NCBI GenBank assembly: GCA_036365515.1
Contig: CM070876.1
Location: forward strand, 136,359,894-136,423,893
Direction: 5' to 3'
Length of the DNA stretch: 64,000 nt
From: Torymus aiolomorphi
Lineage: Eukaryota > Arthropoda > Insecta > Hymenoptera > Torymidae
Shown here: positions 52,976-63,432 of the stretch, one piece after another
Position numbering within the stretch: position 1 is the first letter of the stretch
Layout: each line of letters opens with the position of its first letter
The notes under the pieces: model-generated
Database searches by the model: none
Told to the model about the DNA's origin: nothing
Seen by the model: only the letters and a program-made list of their open reading frames with translations
Position numbers and translations under genes: made by a program

Positions 52976-54772
52976 CTCTTACGGTCGGGTCCTCCGCCGG
53001 AATCGCACTTCTTACCGTCACCGGTTAATGTTCGGTTCTCTTTCTCTTTCCCTCTAGGGGTGTTCGCCGGTGACGGTTTGTGTTTTTCGTGGCGATTTTC
53101 ACCTTTCTTCCTTGGGTTGTGGCCGGATGTACGAGCGTTTTGTTTGCTGCGTAACTCGTTCAGTCCGGCCTCTAACCTCGATATAGCGGTCAGTATCGAC
53201 TGATCCGCCAAGGTTTCTTTGCCAGCGAGGTCATTGTACTCTCCAGAGTTCACTCCGGAGATTTTTGGCTTCGCAGGTTTCACACTCCTTGACGTATAGG
53301 CTGCTTCAGGCAACAGTCAATTACGTAGGCGGTGGACGGCGGAAGGTTTTCTCCATATCGAGAGTTAGTTCGGCTTCCCTCGCCATCTCTTGTAACTCGT
53401 CAATATCTTTGAAGTCGGCTCTCCTCACCAACCTTTGGAGTCCCGGCCTCAAGTTTCGATGGAGCATGTCAAGTTGTGTTTCTAAGTTCGGTATCGGCTC
53501 CATTTTTATTATAATAACCAGGAGGCAGGTTATGTAATCTCTCGCGAGTTCATCTTCTCCCTGTGTCCTGGGGGTTGCTTCCATCAATAAGCGTTGTTGG
53601 TATCCTCTTCCGGTTCCGTACCAACGCCGAGCTGCCGAACAGAAGTCTGACCATGTGTTCCACATGTGTTTTTCTACCTGGAACCACATGGCTGCCACGC
53701 CGTTTAGTAGTTCCGGCAAGGCCTGGAATACCTCTGCTTCGGACAGGCTAGTCGATCCGCGGCACGCTTCTACTTTCTCCAGGAAAGCTTCTATGCTCTG
53801 GCCTCTATCGCCAGAGAACGACACGTTCCACTTCCTCACTGTGAGTCCGACGTCAACAATGGGGAAGGTTCGCCTTCTTAACGGCGAATCTTCGACTTCA
53901 CTGGCGCCGAGGTTCTCGGAGGTTTCATTCCTCGAGAATCCTCCCCCCTCCTCCCAGGTTCTGCCATGGTTACCCAACAGTGGCTGGGTCCTGTCACCTA
54001 AATGCGCCTGGGGGGTCGATGCTCCGTCTCGATGCGGATCGACGGGGTACTGGCACGTATATGTGTCTTGTAGGCGCTCGTGTTCCTTCCGTTGTCTGGT
54101 CCGGTCGTCTTCCATCCTGGTGCTAGATGCTGCTCCTTGTGTTGCGCGGGTTGCACGCAATGTTTTGTTTTCCTGCATCATGTTACCGCAGAACTCTAAA
54201 AATGCTTCTGGCACCAGGAACTTCATGCCGGATGCGGATGTCATCGCTGCCATCGGCTCGGAAAACTGTGCCAGCGTCGTGTCGTCTACCACAGAACTCT
54301 GGTTTACTAAATTGACAGAGTCCTGTTGGCTCGGATTTTCTGTGGTTTTACCGCCTGTTATTTCTTTTTCTGTCGGCTGTGGCGGCGCGATTTCTTTTAT
54401 TGCCAACCTTGTTGCCTCAAGGTTGGCTTTTGTCGTATTGTCCTCTGCCAGCATGGTTAACGGGTGTGGTTCGTCCATGAATTCACCCGTTATGTTCTCC
54501 CATGCTGGTGGAAGGTCTTCCGTGCTGTGTGCTTGAATGAACCTGGTCCGGAGGTTTTCTCTCTTTATGAGCAGGGAATATTCATCCTGCCCTTCTTCCA
54601 TTTGAAAATCCTTCGGTTCGTATATTCCAAGCAGCCACTGCGACATCCTGTTCATCTTTATAAATTTGGAGCCGCTGGATTTTAATTTCAGTGCCTGTAG
54701 ATGATCGTCTACTTCTTTTGCTGTCAAACATTGGCACCAATTTCCGATGGCTTCCTCTATATTCTGCGCCAT
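52873..54772 (-). pseudogene. Gypsy gag: capsid and nucleocapsid
   Basis: The ATG at 54772 opens MAQNIEEAIGNWCQCLTAKE. The capsid part includes FSGDRGQSIEAFLEKVEACR, ALPELLNGVAAMWFQVEKHM and RPGLQRLVRRADF, the gypsy retrotransposon-gag pattern. The frame stops at 53321. One base further on, in the next frame, it continues as a basic nucleocapsid with the knuckle CWGCGKIGYHRSFCPDC and a stop at 52873. In the knuckle the order YH shifts the histidine by one position from the usual CX2CX4HX4C. The join at 53313-53321 is most likely a one-base mutation. Confidence 0.85.
52891..52897 (-). promoter_or_regulatory. -1 ribosomal slip site G GGA AAC
   Basis: In the nucleocapsid frame the codons read tcg gga aac gag, giving the heptamer G GGA AAC five codons before the gag stop. 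Pol is open in the -1 frame across it. It fits the X XXY YYZ rule for -1 frameshifting. I cannot judge whether a stimulatory pseudoknot follows. Confidence 0.7.
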
Positions 54773-55648
54773 TTTGAATTCTTGTTTCGCTTGTAGTCTT
54801 CTTTACACGCGCTTGAATGTGTATTTCAGTGTGGTTGTGTGTGCGGTTTCTATTTAAGGGATCGTTCCTTAAGGCGCACCTCTTAATTTACAAATCAATA
54901 AATAAATATATATATAAATAATTTAAAATATATTATAGTTCTACCTCCACACTCTGAATTTCACTTCGAGTTGCAGAGGGTTAGATACCAGTCGCTCGGT
55001 TTCAAAACCCCCTGGCTGGTTTTCTTTTTAATTTGCCAGTAATTGGTGCTTCGATCCCGATTTAGCACGAATTACTGGTTTGTCACTGTTTTTCAGCTGT
55101 TTTACAATTTTTACTCTGTAAAAAAATTAAATGCCAGCCAGGTCACCGCGGGTTCGAATCTACCCCTCAGTTCGATTCTTTGTCTCTGGTTCGAATACCC
55201 TGAGGGTATTGTCTATACTAGCATTCACTAGGCTAGCAACTGGTATCGATTAAACGCTCGTCACAAATTTAGTCGAGTGTTCAATCCCCTGATGCTTCTC
55301 CTCACAAATTTTTATTATTGTTTAAACAAACAAAAGTTTCGCTCGCAATTTAATTTCGCCTAGGCGCACCGTATCTGACTATTTGACACGATAATCTATA
55401 AAAAAAAATAGCAACTTTGTAGTCTACAGCAATTTATCTTGATTTTTCTCAAAAAATCTTCGAACTTCTACCCCCAGAGGGTTTGCTATAGGTTGGTTGT
55501 TGTACTTTAGTCATTTCCTGACTAAAAATCTAAAAAAAAATCGGAAAAATGCAAAAAGAAATTTTTTTTTTTTTTGGGTTCGAACTTTGCTCCTTCGAAG
55601 TCAAAATTTCGCGATATTCCCAAGCACACACACGTTTAGGGCGCCAGT
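54773..55648 (-). other. Gypsy 5' leader
   Basis: Untranslated region between the 5' LTR and gag, with no open frame of note. The primer site lies at its upstream end. Confidence 0.7.
55629..55646 (-). promoter_or_regulatory. Primer binding site, TGGCGCC type
   Basis: Two bases after the 5' LTR the minus strand reads tggcgccctaaacgtgtg. TGGCGCC is the start typical of primer sites that use tRNA-Lys. The remainder does not match a tRNA I know with certainty. Confidence 0.6.
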
Positions 55649-57049
55649 TGTCACGGGGTGGATTTTCGGGCTAAGGCACATTTCACCTGCGTACCTTAGC
55701 GGTTCAATTCCATATCTCTCGGTTCAACTTCCGGAGATGTAATAGCCAGATTATGCAACGGACGCTACAACGTCGTGCAATGTTCACCTAATCTGGTTAC
55801 TTACCGTGCAACACGCAAGTCGAAGACTTGCGCTTTGTTTCTCACCAGTGACTCGAATTCTCCTCTCGTTCACTGGTTCGTGTGTCGGCTGCTCAGATGA
55901 AACGATACGTTTTCTCTTACGTAACGGCCGCGGAGGCGGTGGGGAACGGGGAATGACTCGGTCGCGAAATAATAACTCGAGAGGTTAAATGTTAATAATA
56001 AAAGACTATTGTTTATTAAATAAAAGAAGTTGTGGTGTGATAATGGATCAGAAATATAAAAGAAATGAATTTAGGTTTGCGTATTCCCTATCTAAACGGT
56101 GCGCCAGCACGTTACCTCTGACGTCAGCTGCCTCGGAGACTGACGTCACGCTCGCGGTAATTTACCCCGCGCACGTGAGGTATAATACGCCTCACGTGTG
56201 CGGTACTCTACGCGCGCGCTCACCAAGTAAAGCGACGAAGTGTGAGAGCAGTCGCGATCGCCGCGCGACGCACACACGTATAAGTGTGAGAGAGAGGGCA
56301 CACGGCGGGTTTACACGTGTGCGCTCCTGTTGTGCGCACTCACCGGCTCTGAAAAAGCCGGTGGTTTGACCTCGCGTTTAACCTTGATGAAGTGCGAGCC
56401 CGATGCCTACACTCTCTCCTCGCACTTGCTCTCACCGCACGAGAACGCCTACTCGAAGCCGATGTCCAGGTACGACGTGCCTGGACAAGCGGTTACACGG
56501 AGTTAATACGCGGCGCGGAAGAATGCGTGCACGCTTACCTTTTACCCAATTTAGCAACGGCTCAAGTAGTTGATCGGTCTCGGACGTGTCTGGTCTTACT
56601 TCCTGAGTGGTATAAAAATCTTGATGCTGCGGTGGAGCGGACACGAAAAGTGCTATTACTTCCTCCAGACACTAAGTGGTTTGAGTGCGGCAGGTGATAC
56701 TATCCTGTCGCACTTGAACTTTGCACTTTCACGCGCGAAAACCGCAGAAGTACTTCAATACACTATTTTTGTGAGCAAAACTCTCGTGATTCGCGCTCTG
56801 ACACGGTATTTCTCTTCAAAAGAACGAACGAGTCTTCTTTTAATAACAGGCGAAACAAGGTGGAGCGAAACGAAAAGCGGTTGCAGAATACCATAGCGAA
56901 CTATAAGATGGCCGTCGTGGCTCGCCGCGGTCCGCTAGTCGTCACGTCGATGCAGCTCAGATTCTGCATCGACGCGCCATCTCGCGTTCGCGCGCATGAG
57001 TTACTTCAAGTACGGCTTATACTCGACGTCGGTACGGCAGGCTGTGACA
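55649..57049 (-). repeat. 5' LTR of the minus-strand gypsy element
   Basis: Pairs with 46512-47919 over its full length. The clearest difference is seven bases present near 47636 in the other copy and missing here near 56772. Confidence 0.95.
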
Positions 57050-57922
57050 ATCGCTAATTTTTTTGCAAGGCTATGGTAACATCTGAAAGAGATATCAGCC
57101 ATAAAATTTGTCTGAAAGTAATAAACTCCCGAGTTGTGATTTTTTTTATCGATATTTACGTGTATTTTTGGCTATATTAGTCACCTCACACCGACGCGTG
57201 GAAATGTTTCGGATCGAATTTCATATCGCCAATTTTTGTGCAAGGCTATGGCAACATCAGGAAGAAATATCATCCATAAAATTTGTCTGAAAGTATTAAA
57301 CTCCCGAGTGGCGATTTTTTTATCGATATTTACGTGTATTTTTCGCCATTTTAGCCCCCTCACACCCCCGAATGGAAATGATCAGGATCGAATTTCATAT
57401 CGCCAATTTGTTTACAAGGCTATGCAACAGCTGGAAGAAATATCATCCATAAAATTTGTCTGAAAGTATTAAACTCCTGAGTGATGATTTTTTTATCGAT
57501 ATTTGCTTGTATTTTTCGCTATTTTAGCCCCCTCACACCCCCGAACGGAAATGATCCGGATTGAATTTCATATCGCTAATTTTTTTGCAAGGCTATGGCA
57601 ATATCTGGAAGAAATATCATCCATAAAATTTGTCTGAAGTAATAAACTCCCGAGTGGTGATTTTTTTATCGATATTTACGTATATTTTTTGCTATTTTAG
57701 CCTCCTCACACCCCCGAATGGAAATGATCCGGATCGAATTTCATATCGCCAATTCTTTGACAAGGCTATGGCAACATCTGAAAGAAATATTGTCCATAAA
57801 ATTTGTCTGAAACTAATAAGCTCCCGGGTGGTGATTTTTTAATCGATATTTTCGTGGATTTTTCGCTATTTTAGCCCCCTCACACCCCTGAATGGAAATG
57901 TTCCGGATCGAATTTCATATCG
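57050..57922 (+). repeat. 173-base satellite array, right part
   Basis: Unit starts near 57209, 57383, 57556, 57729 and 57903, each about 173 bases apart. The unit includes ttttacaaggctatggcaac, aaatatcatccataaaattt and atcgatatttacgtgtattt. The array breaks off after catatcg at 57922. Confidence 0.9.
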
Positions 57923-58500
57923 TGTAACGGGCTAAAAGCTGTCCTCGGCGCGCTATATCTCAACGCGGACTTGCCGATGAACGGCGCAGCAATTAACAGG
58001 CGCGAGCAGTTACTCGTGCCAACCCTCGCCCGTCAGCTCCGTGCTGTTGCTCGCCGTTGGCTGCTCGCGCTCTCTCTCGAGCGTGCTACCCCAGCTACTC
58101 AGCTATCACGCGAGTACTACGTACTCGCGATCGCAGAGGCCGGCGGTATTCTTCACCGTGCCACCGAATAGGGAATTGAAAGTAGGATGCGTGAAATAAT
58201 ACGCGAACAAGTAAAAGCAACGAATTATCTTTATTGCCCCTGGATGCTGTTCACTATTTACACGCGTGGCGTGTATTCTAGGTACGCACCGATTCGGGTG
58301 GTGCGCCCGCGCAAAAGCGGCTCGCGCCGACGTAGGCCGATCGCTGCGCGCGATCGACTCTCGCGCGCGCGTAGGCGGCCTCACTCGCTCGCGCGGGTCT
58401 CGCTCCCCGGACGCTCGTCGTCTGCGGGGGGGGGGGGGGGGGAGCACGCGATTGCCTGGCCAGGACTTACCATCTTTTGCAAATAATAATAGAATTACTA
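57923..58500. repeat. Candidate LTR or LTR fragment
   Basis: Begins TGTAACGGGC exactly where the satellite unit is cut, at the same unit position as the other gypsy LTR. GC-rich with tttatt-type signals, and a run of 17 G at 58426-58442. No partner copy is in the window, so the right border and the class are uncertain. Confidence 0.35.
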
Positions 58501-58813
58501 AAAAAAAAATTAGGTTATAGATTTTACATATACGGAGCGCCTGAAAGAGCTGTTTTTCCAAACATATACTTAGAATTTATTTAATTAAATAAAAGCCGCA
58601 ATGCCGATAAGTAGGGATCTGTATACTTCGAATTTTGCTAGTTTTAGAAAGGGCGTATCTCATGGAAATGCTGATAGAATCGCAAAAAAAAATCTGTGCA
58701 TATTATTTACATACACGGAGCGCCTGAAAGAATTGTTTTTGCAAATAAACGTTTGAATGTTTATTAATTAAATAATGAAATTGGGTTGATTTTGACGTTC
58801 ACATCGCCCGAGC
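58501..58813. other. Short direct repeat upstream of Penelope copy 1
   Basis: acggagcgcctgaaaga followed by ttgtttttgcaaa- or tgtttttccaaa-type sequence occurs at about 58530 and 58716. No gene is seen. It may be Penelope-related terminal sequence. Confidence 0.4.
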
Positions 58814-59722
58814 ATGAAATATATCTTCAAAAAAATTAGTTATACACGAGACGTTTTTAATAGTTATGACAAAAACTTACAGTTTACGACTGAAACATCG
58901 TGTAATAATAAAATCAGTTTTTTAGATATCGAAGTTATAATAAAAAACAAAAAAATAATAACTAATTGGTATAGAAAACCAACGTTTTCGGGTAGATTTC
59001 TAAATTTTAACTCGCAACATCCTATTAAAAACAAAATAGCGATTATTTACTCACTTGTATACAGAGCAATCAATCTTTCACACACATCATTCCATAATGT
59101 AAACCTAAAATTAATTAAGCAGTTTTTAACTATGAATGACTATCCTATAGAATTTATTAATAACTATATAAAAATAAGACTCAGAAGCATAAATTACGCC
59201 AATAAAACTATACCACAGTTGGAACAAAATAGATTTCACATAGTCATTCCATACGTGAATGAACTCAATTCAATTATTTTAAGATTTTTTAGAAAATATA
59301 ACACACAGGTCATTAACAGCACTATAAATAAATTAAACTGCTTTATTAAATTAGGTAAAGATGTGAGTACGAAAGAGGAAAAAACTAATGTTGTCTACCA
59401 AATAAAATGTAACGATTGTGATGCATCATATGTAGGTCAAACGGAAAGACGCTTAGGTATTAGAATTAACGAACATTTCAAAAAATGCGAAAATAATGAT
59501 CGAGGGTCTGCTATTTATACTCATATGGAAGAAATGGAACATAAGTTCAATTTTGAAAAAGTGAAAATTTTACATAATGAACGTTTTTTGTTTAAACGAA
59601 AGTTAGCTGAGATGCTTTTCATACATGCGCAAAAACAATATATTAATAATCAACAAGACACAAAAACACTCAGGTTCGAATATAAATCTTGTATCAATAA
59701 AAATCATTTTCTACAACAGTAA
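58814..59722 (+). CDS. Penelope-like element, 5'-truncated: RT C-terminus and GIY-YIG endonuclease
   Basis: 302 codons without interruption. The N-terminal 130 residues match the region that follows the RT active site (NKISFLDIEV, TNWYRKPTFSGRFLNFNSQH, PIKNKIAIIYSLVYRAI). The endonuclease has NVVYQIKCNDCDASYVGQTE, the GIY-YIG core as YQI and YVG, with a CX2C zinc pair in the middle, and RRLGIRINEHFKK with the conserved Arg. RT motifs with the YxDD box are missing, so this is a truncated copy even though the remaining frame is intact. The first ATG need not be a true start. Confidence 0.85.
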   Translation: MKYIFKKISYTRDVFNSYDKNLQFTTETSCNNKISFLDIEVIIKNKKIITNWYRKPTFSGRFLNFNSQHPIKNKIAIIYSLVYRAINLSHTSFHNVNLKLIKQFLTMNDYPIEFINNYIKIRLRSINYANKTIPQLEQNRFHIVIPYVNELNSIILRFFRKYNTQVINSTINKLNCFIKLGKDVSTKEEKTNVVYQIKCNDCDASYVGQTERRLGIRINEHFKKCENNDRGSAIYTHMEEMEHKFNFEKVKILHNERFLFKRKLAEMLFIHAQKQYINNQQDTKTLRFEYKSCINKNHFLQQ

Positions 59723-60250
59723 TATCCTACAAACACAATCACAGAAGATAGAAGGTATTAGGAGAGTATGTTAGACAAAGAGATGGCCACGCCCAAAATA
59801 TAAAATCACAGTCATCTTGGGCCCTCCCCGTCTCTTTGACACCTCCTTGACATATATTTGTCTAATACTCTCTCTCTCTGTACAGCTAATAAGCACCGCC
59901 TTATACAATGTATGATTGGCTTCTTGTATTAATGTAACAAATACATATGTAATTCTCCACGGTATATAAAGGCCAAAATGTTGCGAATTTAATTTCAATT
60001 GACTGGTGGTATCGCTGTGACCACCTAAAAATTTGTTAGACTATTGTTTCTTGTAAGTAATTATGTGTAATTTGTATGTAAATTTTTCTATCATTTTTGT
60101 ATCAAAAGTTTATAAATATATGATTTTTGTATTAGAGTCTTGAGAAGGGACTCAATAAAAAAAGAGTCCGAAACGTCGACATTAAGCTAAACACACGGCT
60201 TGTCATTTACCATCCTGACTCCTTGGACAGCACGACCGATAGTATCGATA
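59723..60250 (+). other. Penelope copy 1, 3' untranslated region
   Basis: AT-rich sequence after the stop. A pyrimidine-rich segment (ctctttgacacctccttgac) and a tctctctct run lie near 59830-59880. It ends with the hammerhead-like motif at about 60137-60180. Confidence 0.5.
60137..60180 (+). ncRNA. Hammerhead-like motif, probably inactive
   Basis: A stem of ggactc and gagtcc around aataaaaaaa is followed by cgaaacgtc, the stem II plus GAAA arrangement of a hammerhead ribozyme. The expected CUGAUGA core reads cttgaga, so cleavage is unlikely. Penelope-like elements are known to carry hammerhead motifs in their terminal repeats. Confidence 0.4.
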
Positions 60251-61150
60251 GAACATAGGACAAAAAAATTTAGTACTTTCGGCCAGTTGTTGATAAAAAG
60301 AAAAGAATGTACCAGATCGAATATAAATTGCCACTCTAGCCGAAGGCGAGGTTAACAAACATGCGGTCGAAGGGATTCTTTATTTTCTTCCGTTGTGCGT
60401 ACACAATTTTTTTTCTGGCGACGCTGAAAATAAAACCTTCGCGATCGTGCGCCGAGAGCACTTTTGTCCAGCTAAGCAAAAATAGTACCTTGTGCAACTA
60501 TGAGGAAAAGTTGACTTTTTGTAGTGAGGATGATGATTGAGCACGAGTGGCTCACGAGGGCGTCTTTGGCGCCGAGGGATACATAAGTTTTCTATATAGT
60601 CATCTGAGTATGAAAAAGTCTATTTCCCCATTGTTAAACATAATACTTTTTTTCATAAGTGCAGGAATAGGAGTATTTTTATATAATTGGAAAGAAATTT
60701 GAACTTACTAAGTATGGACGTTGTTTAGCTTCGAGTGTGCGCAAAATGAAAGTTTGTGCACGTTCTCGCAAAAAAGCATGCCCTAAATTGAACTTCAGAC
60801 GAGACCTCGCTTCGCTCGGGCGCAAACGTCCACGCGATGATAAAATCACGTATTCGCATTTGTATCGAAAATTTAACTATTAACGATGATTTTGTTTTAA
60901 CTACTTAAAATAATATGTATATGCATGTATGTATGTGATAAAGTAATCTGATTATCTCAGCGAAATTCCGATAGATCCAAATGAGCTTTGGAGCAGATAC
61001 TCGTCTAATTATAAGTAACTGCCAGTTTTTTAACCCAGAGCAAATAAAAATGATTTTTTAGCTTAATGCATGCAAAATTAGTAAGTAAAAAATAACAAAT
61101 GTATGCTAAAACTAATAATAACACGTCTATTTTACATAAAACATTTTTTT
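60251..61150. other. Non-coding with two dispersed repeat families
   Basis: 60410-60510 resembles 42541-42640 and the inverse of 63690-63780. 60805-60880 resembles 9600-9690 (cctcgcttcgctcgggcgc, then aaaatca and atcgaaa). No gene is seen. Confidence 0.45.
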
Positions 61151-61170
61151 CAAAGAACAATATTTGGTAA

Positions 61171-62919
61171 TTGATCAATAATGATGAAAGAAACGAAATA
61201 CGGAAAAAAGTCACAAGATCTTTAAAGAAAGCGATTAATGTAGAGACACACATACCATATACTGATAGACTTTTTACAGAAAAATTAAAAGTAACAACAA
61301 ATTTTTTAAAAACACATAACAATATCTTTTTTACAAAATCAGATAAAGGCAATGTAACGGTTTATTTGGAAAAGTCGGTCTATAATGAGAAGATGATTAA
61401 TTTATTGTCAGATGAAAAAACTTATAAAAAGATCAATAGAAACCCATTAAAACGTCTAAAAGATGGAACATCTAATAAGTTGAATTATTTAAATAACAAT
61501 GGTTTTTTATCCAAGAATTTTCATAAAAACATGCTAACTCAATCTGATACGACATTGGCGAAATGCTATGGATTACCGAAGATCCATAAGATAGATGTAC
61601 CGTTACGTCCGATTGTTTCCCTTGTGAACAGTCCTACATATTTTTTAGCCAAAATTTTGTACGAAGAACTTAAAAATGCGATACCCAAACCGAGTTCACA
61701 CATTAATAATAGTTTTGAATTGAAAGGAAAATTAAAAGATATAATGTTAACGGATGAATACACTTTGTTATCATTGGAGGTAACGTCTCTATTTACAAAC
61801 ATCTCTTGTGAATTGGTTTTGGAGAGTTTAGATAGACGAGCGGTTTCCATCCACCATCATTGTAACATCCCGTTAGATGTATTAAAAGACTGTACCACTT
61901 TCTTATTTAAAAATACGTTTTTTACCTTCAACAATCAAACTTACCAACAAACTTATGGAACACCCATGGGGTCACCAATCTCGCCATTATTTGCTGATAT
62001 TGTAATGGATGATTTGGAAAAAAATTGCTTACGAGATTTACAACGACATTATGACTGTACACCTATTTTCTATTATAGATATGTTGACGACACGCTTATT
62101 TGTGTTAAAAAACAGCATACGGACAATGTGATTAAAGTTTTTAATACATATGACACAAATTTAAAATTTACTTATGAATTTGAAGAGAATAATAAGATCA
62201 ATTTTTTAGACATGACATTAATTAGATCCGAAAATAAAATCGGGACGGTTAATCAATTATTTTTCAAATCATCCAGCCCAGCAAAAAAAGAATATTGTTT
62301 TTAACTTAGTTGATAGAGCCTATTTCTTCTCTCGGATCCATATTTCCACTTAGATAATAAGAAACGTATAAAGAACATTTTACTTAACAATGACTATCCG
62401 ATGTGATTCATAGAAAAACATATAAAAACTAGATTAAACAAACTTAAGCATATAGACACAGATAAGAGAAAAGTTAATCATTATGAAACATTGCCAAAAT
62501 TATCTTTACCGTTTAATAATGATTTCAACAGCCTTTCTAATATTTTTAGATCTCACGACATTTGTACAATCCCGTTACTAAACAAAAGTTTGTCTTCAAT
62601 TATTAAGCTAGGTAAAGACGTAACGAAAAAATGGGACCGTACGAACGTGGTATATAAATTAGACTGTTTAAATTTCTCTGCCACATACATAGTTGAAATA
62701 AAAAGATCTTTACATACACGTATTAGTGAGCATAGAACTAACAAAACTAAAGAGTCGGTTGTCAGTATACATCGTTTAGAATGTCAACACGAATTTGATT
62801 GGGAACATACTACTATCTTGGATTATGAAAGTAATTATAAAAAAGATTGGTTTCTGAAATGGTTTATATCAAATCTAATAAGCACAGTATCAATAAAAAG
62901 GAAGACATTCAAAAATTAA
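61171..62919 (+). pseudogene. Penelope-like element copy 2: RT and GIY-YIG endonuclease, broken
   Basis: The frame is open from 61171 to 62304, with no convincing ATG at its start. RT blocks: FFTKSDKGNVTVYLEKSVY, CYGLPKIHKIDVPLRPIVS, TYGTPMGSPISPLFADIVM and the active site FYYRYVDDTLICV near 62080, then NNKINFLDMTLIR. A stop at 62302, a further stop and frame changes lead to the last part (62491-62919). There TNVVYKLDCLNFSATYIVEI and HTRISEHR correspond to the GIY-YIG domain, with the YVG core altered to YIV. The intact YVDD but damaged endonuclease suggests a dead copy. The sequence is clearly a different lineage from copy 1. Confidence 0.85.
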
Positions 62920-63149
62920 GTACAGTGTATTTTCCCATCATAAATGAACTTTATAACGTATAGCTTGTTTGTAAACACAGTTTCAAAATATATAAATAGT
63001 AGGTACGTGTTTATTAATTTTAGTCGAGATTAACATCTGATCGACGGATTATATCCACATACTTTGTAATTTGGTAACTCTTTAATTTTCACATTTTGTT
63101 TTTTTCTCTTTTGTCATCTTGATGGTTTATATTCTGAACGTTTTTGTGT

Positions 63150-63215
63150 TAGAAAATAAAAAAGGCCTGATGAGGTTGGCGCACCAATGCAAACGAAACG
63201 TTGCCACTATCAACA
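63150..63215 (+). ncRNA. Candidate hammerhead ribozyme at Penelope 3' end
   Basis: CTGATGA at 63167-63173 is followed by a stem candidate gttgg-cgca-ccaat and then acGAAACgtt at 63193-63201. The CUGAUGA and GAAA cores are intact and in the right order. The linker gcaaac before GAAA is longer than in a minimal hammerhead, so folding is uncertain. Confidence 0.45.
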
Positions 63216-63340
63216 TTTAACATCTTGTTTTTATTTTGCCTCCAACGATCGTCATAACATTACTAATATCTGGTAATGCAATAGCGAAAAAATCGCTAAA
63301 AATATAAATAGTCACTATGCTCAATAAGAAAGACGCGCAC

Positions 63341-63432
63341 CGGTTTCCGTAGCTCAGTGGTCAGAGCACTCGTCGCGAAAACGAAAGGTCCTCGGTTCAA
63401 GTCCCCGCCGAGTCACGCCGTGCCTTTTTTTT
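63341..63432 (+). tRNA. tRNA-like sequence (tRNA pseudogene or SINE head)
   Basis: The A box tagctcagtgg (63350-63360) and B box ggttcaagtcc (63394-63404) are spaced as in a tRNA gene and followed by eight T at 63425-63432, a polymerase III terminator. The D arm pairs, but I cannot form a good acceptor or T stem. A decayed tRNA or a tRNA-derived SINE is more likely than a functional tRNA. Confidence 0.4.

Larger units (their letters stand above)
46512..57049 (-). mobile_element. Ty3/gypsy LTR retrotransposon, near-complete, minus strand
   Basis: LTRs of about 1.4 kb at 46512-47919 and 55649-57049 start TGTCAC and end GTGACA. They flank a primer site, gag, pol and a third frame, with a polypurine tract next to the 3' LTR. 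The duplication atcg lies at 46508-46511 and 57050-57053. By eye the LTRs differ by about two dozen substitutions and a seven-base indel (about 2%), so the insertion is fairly recent. Coding lesions are a frameshift between capsid and nucleocapsid, three stops in pol and one in the third frame. The element sits inside a 173-base satellite. Confidence 0.95.

Noticed and set aside
53655..54536. A 293-codon plus-strand frame
   Set aside because: It is the antisense shadow of the gag gene on the minus strand.
63341..63432. Functional tRNA gene
   Set aside because: A and B boxes and terminator are present, but the acceptor and T stems do not pair well, so only a tRNA-like feature is listed.
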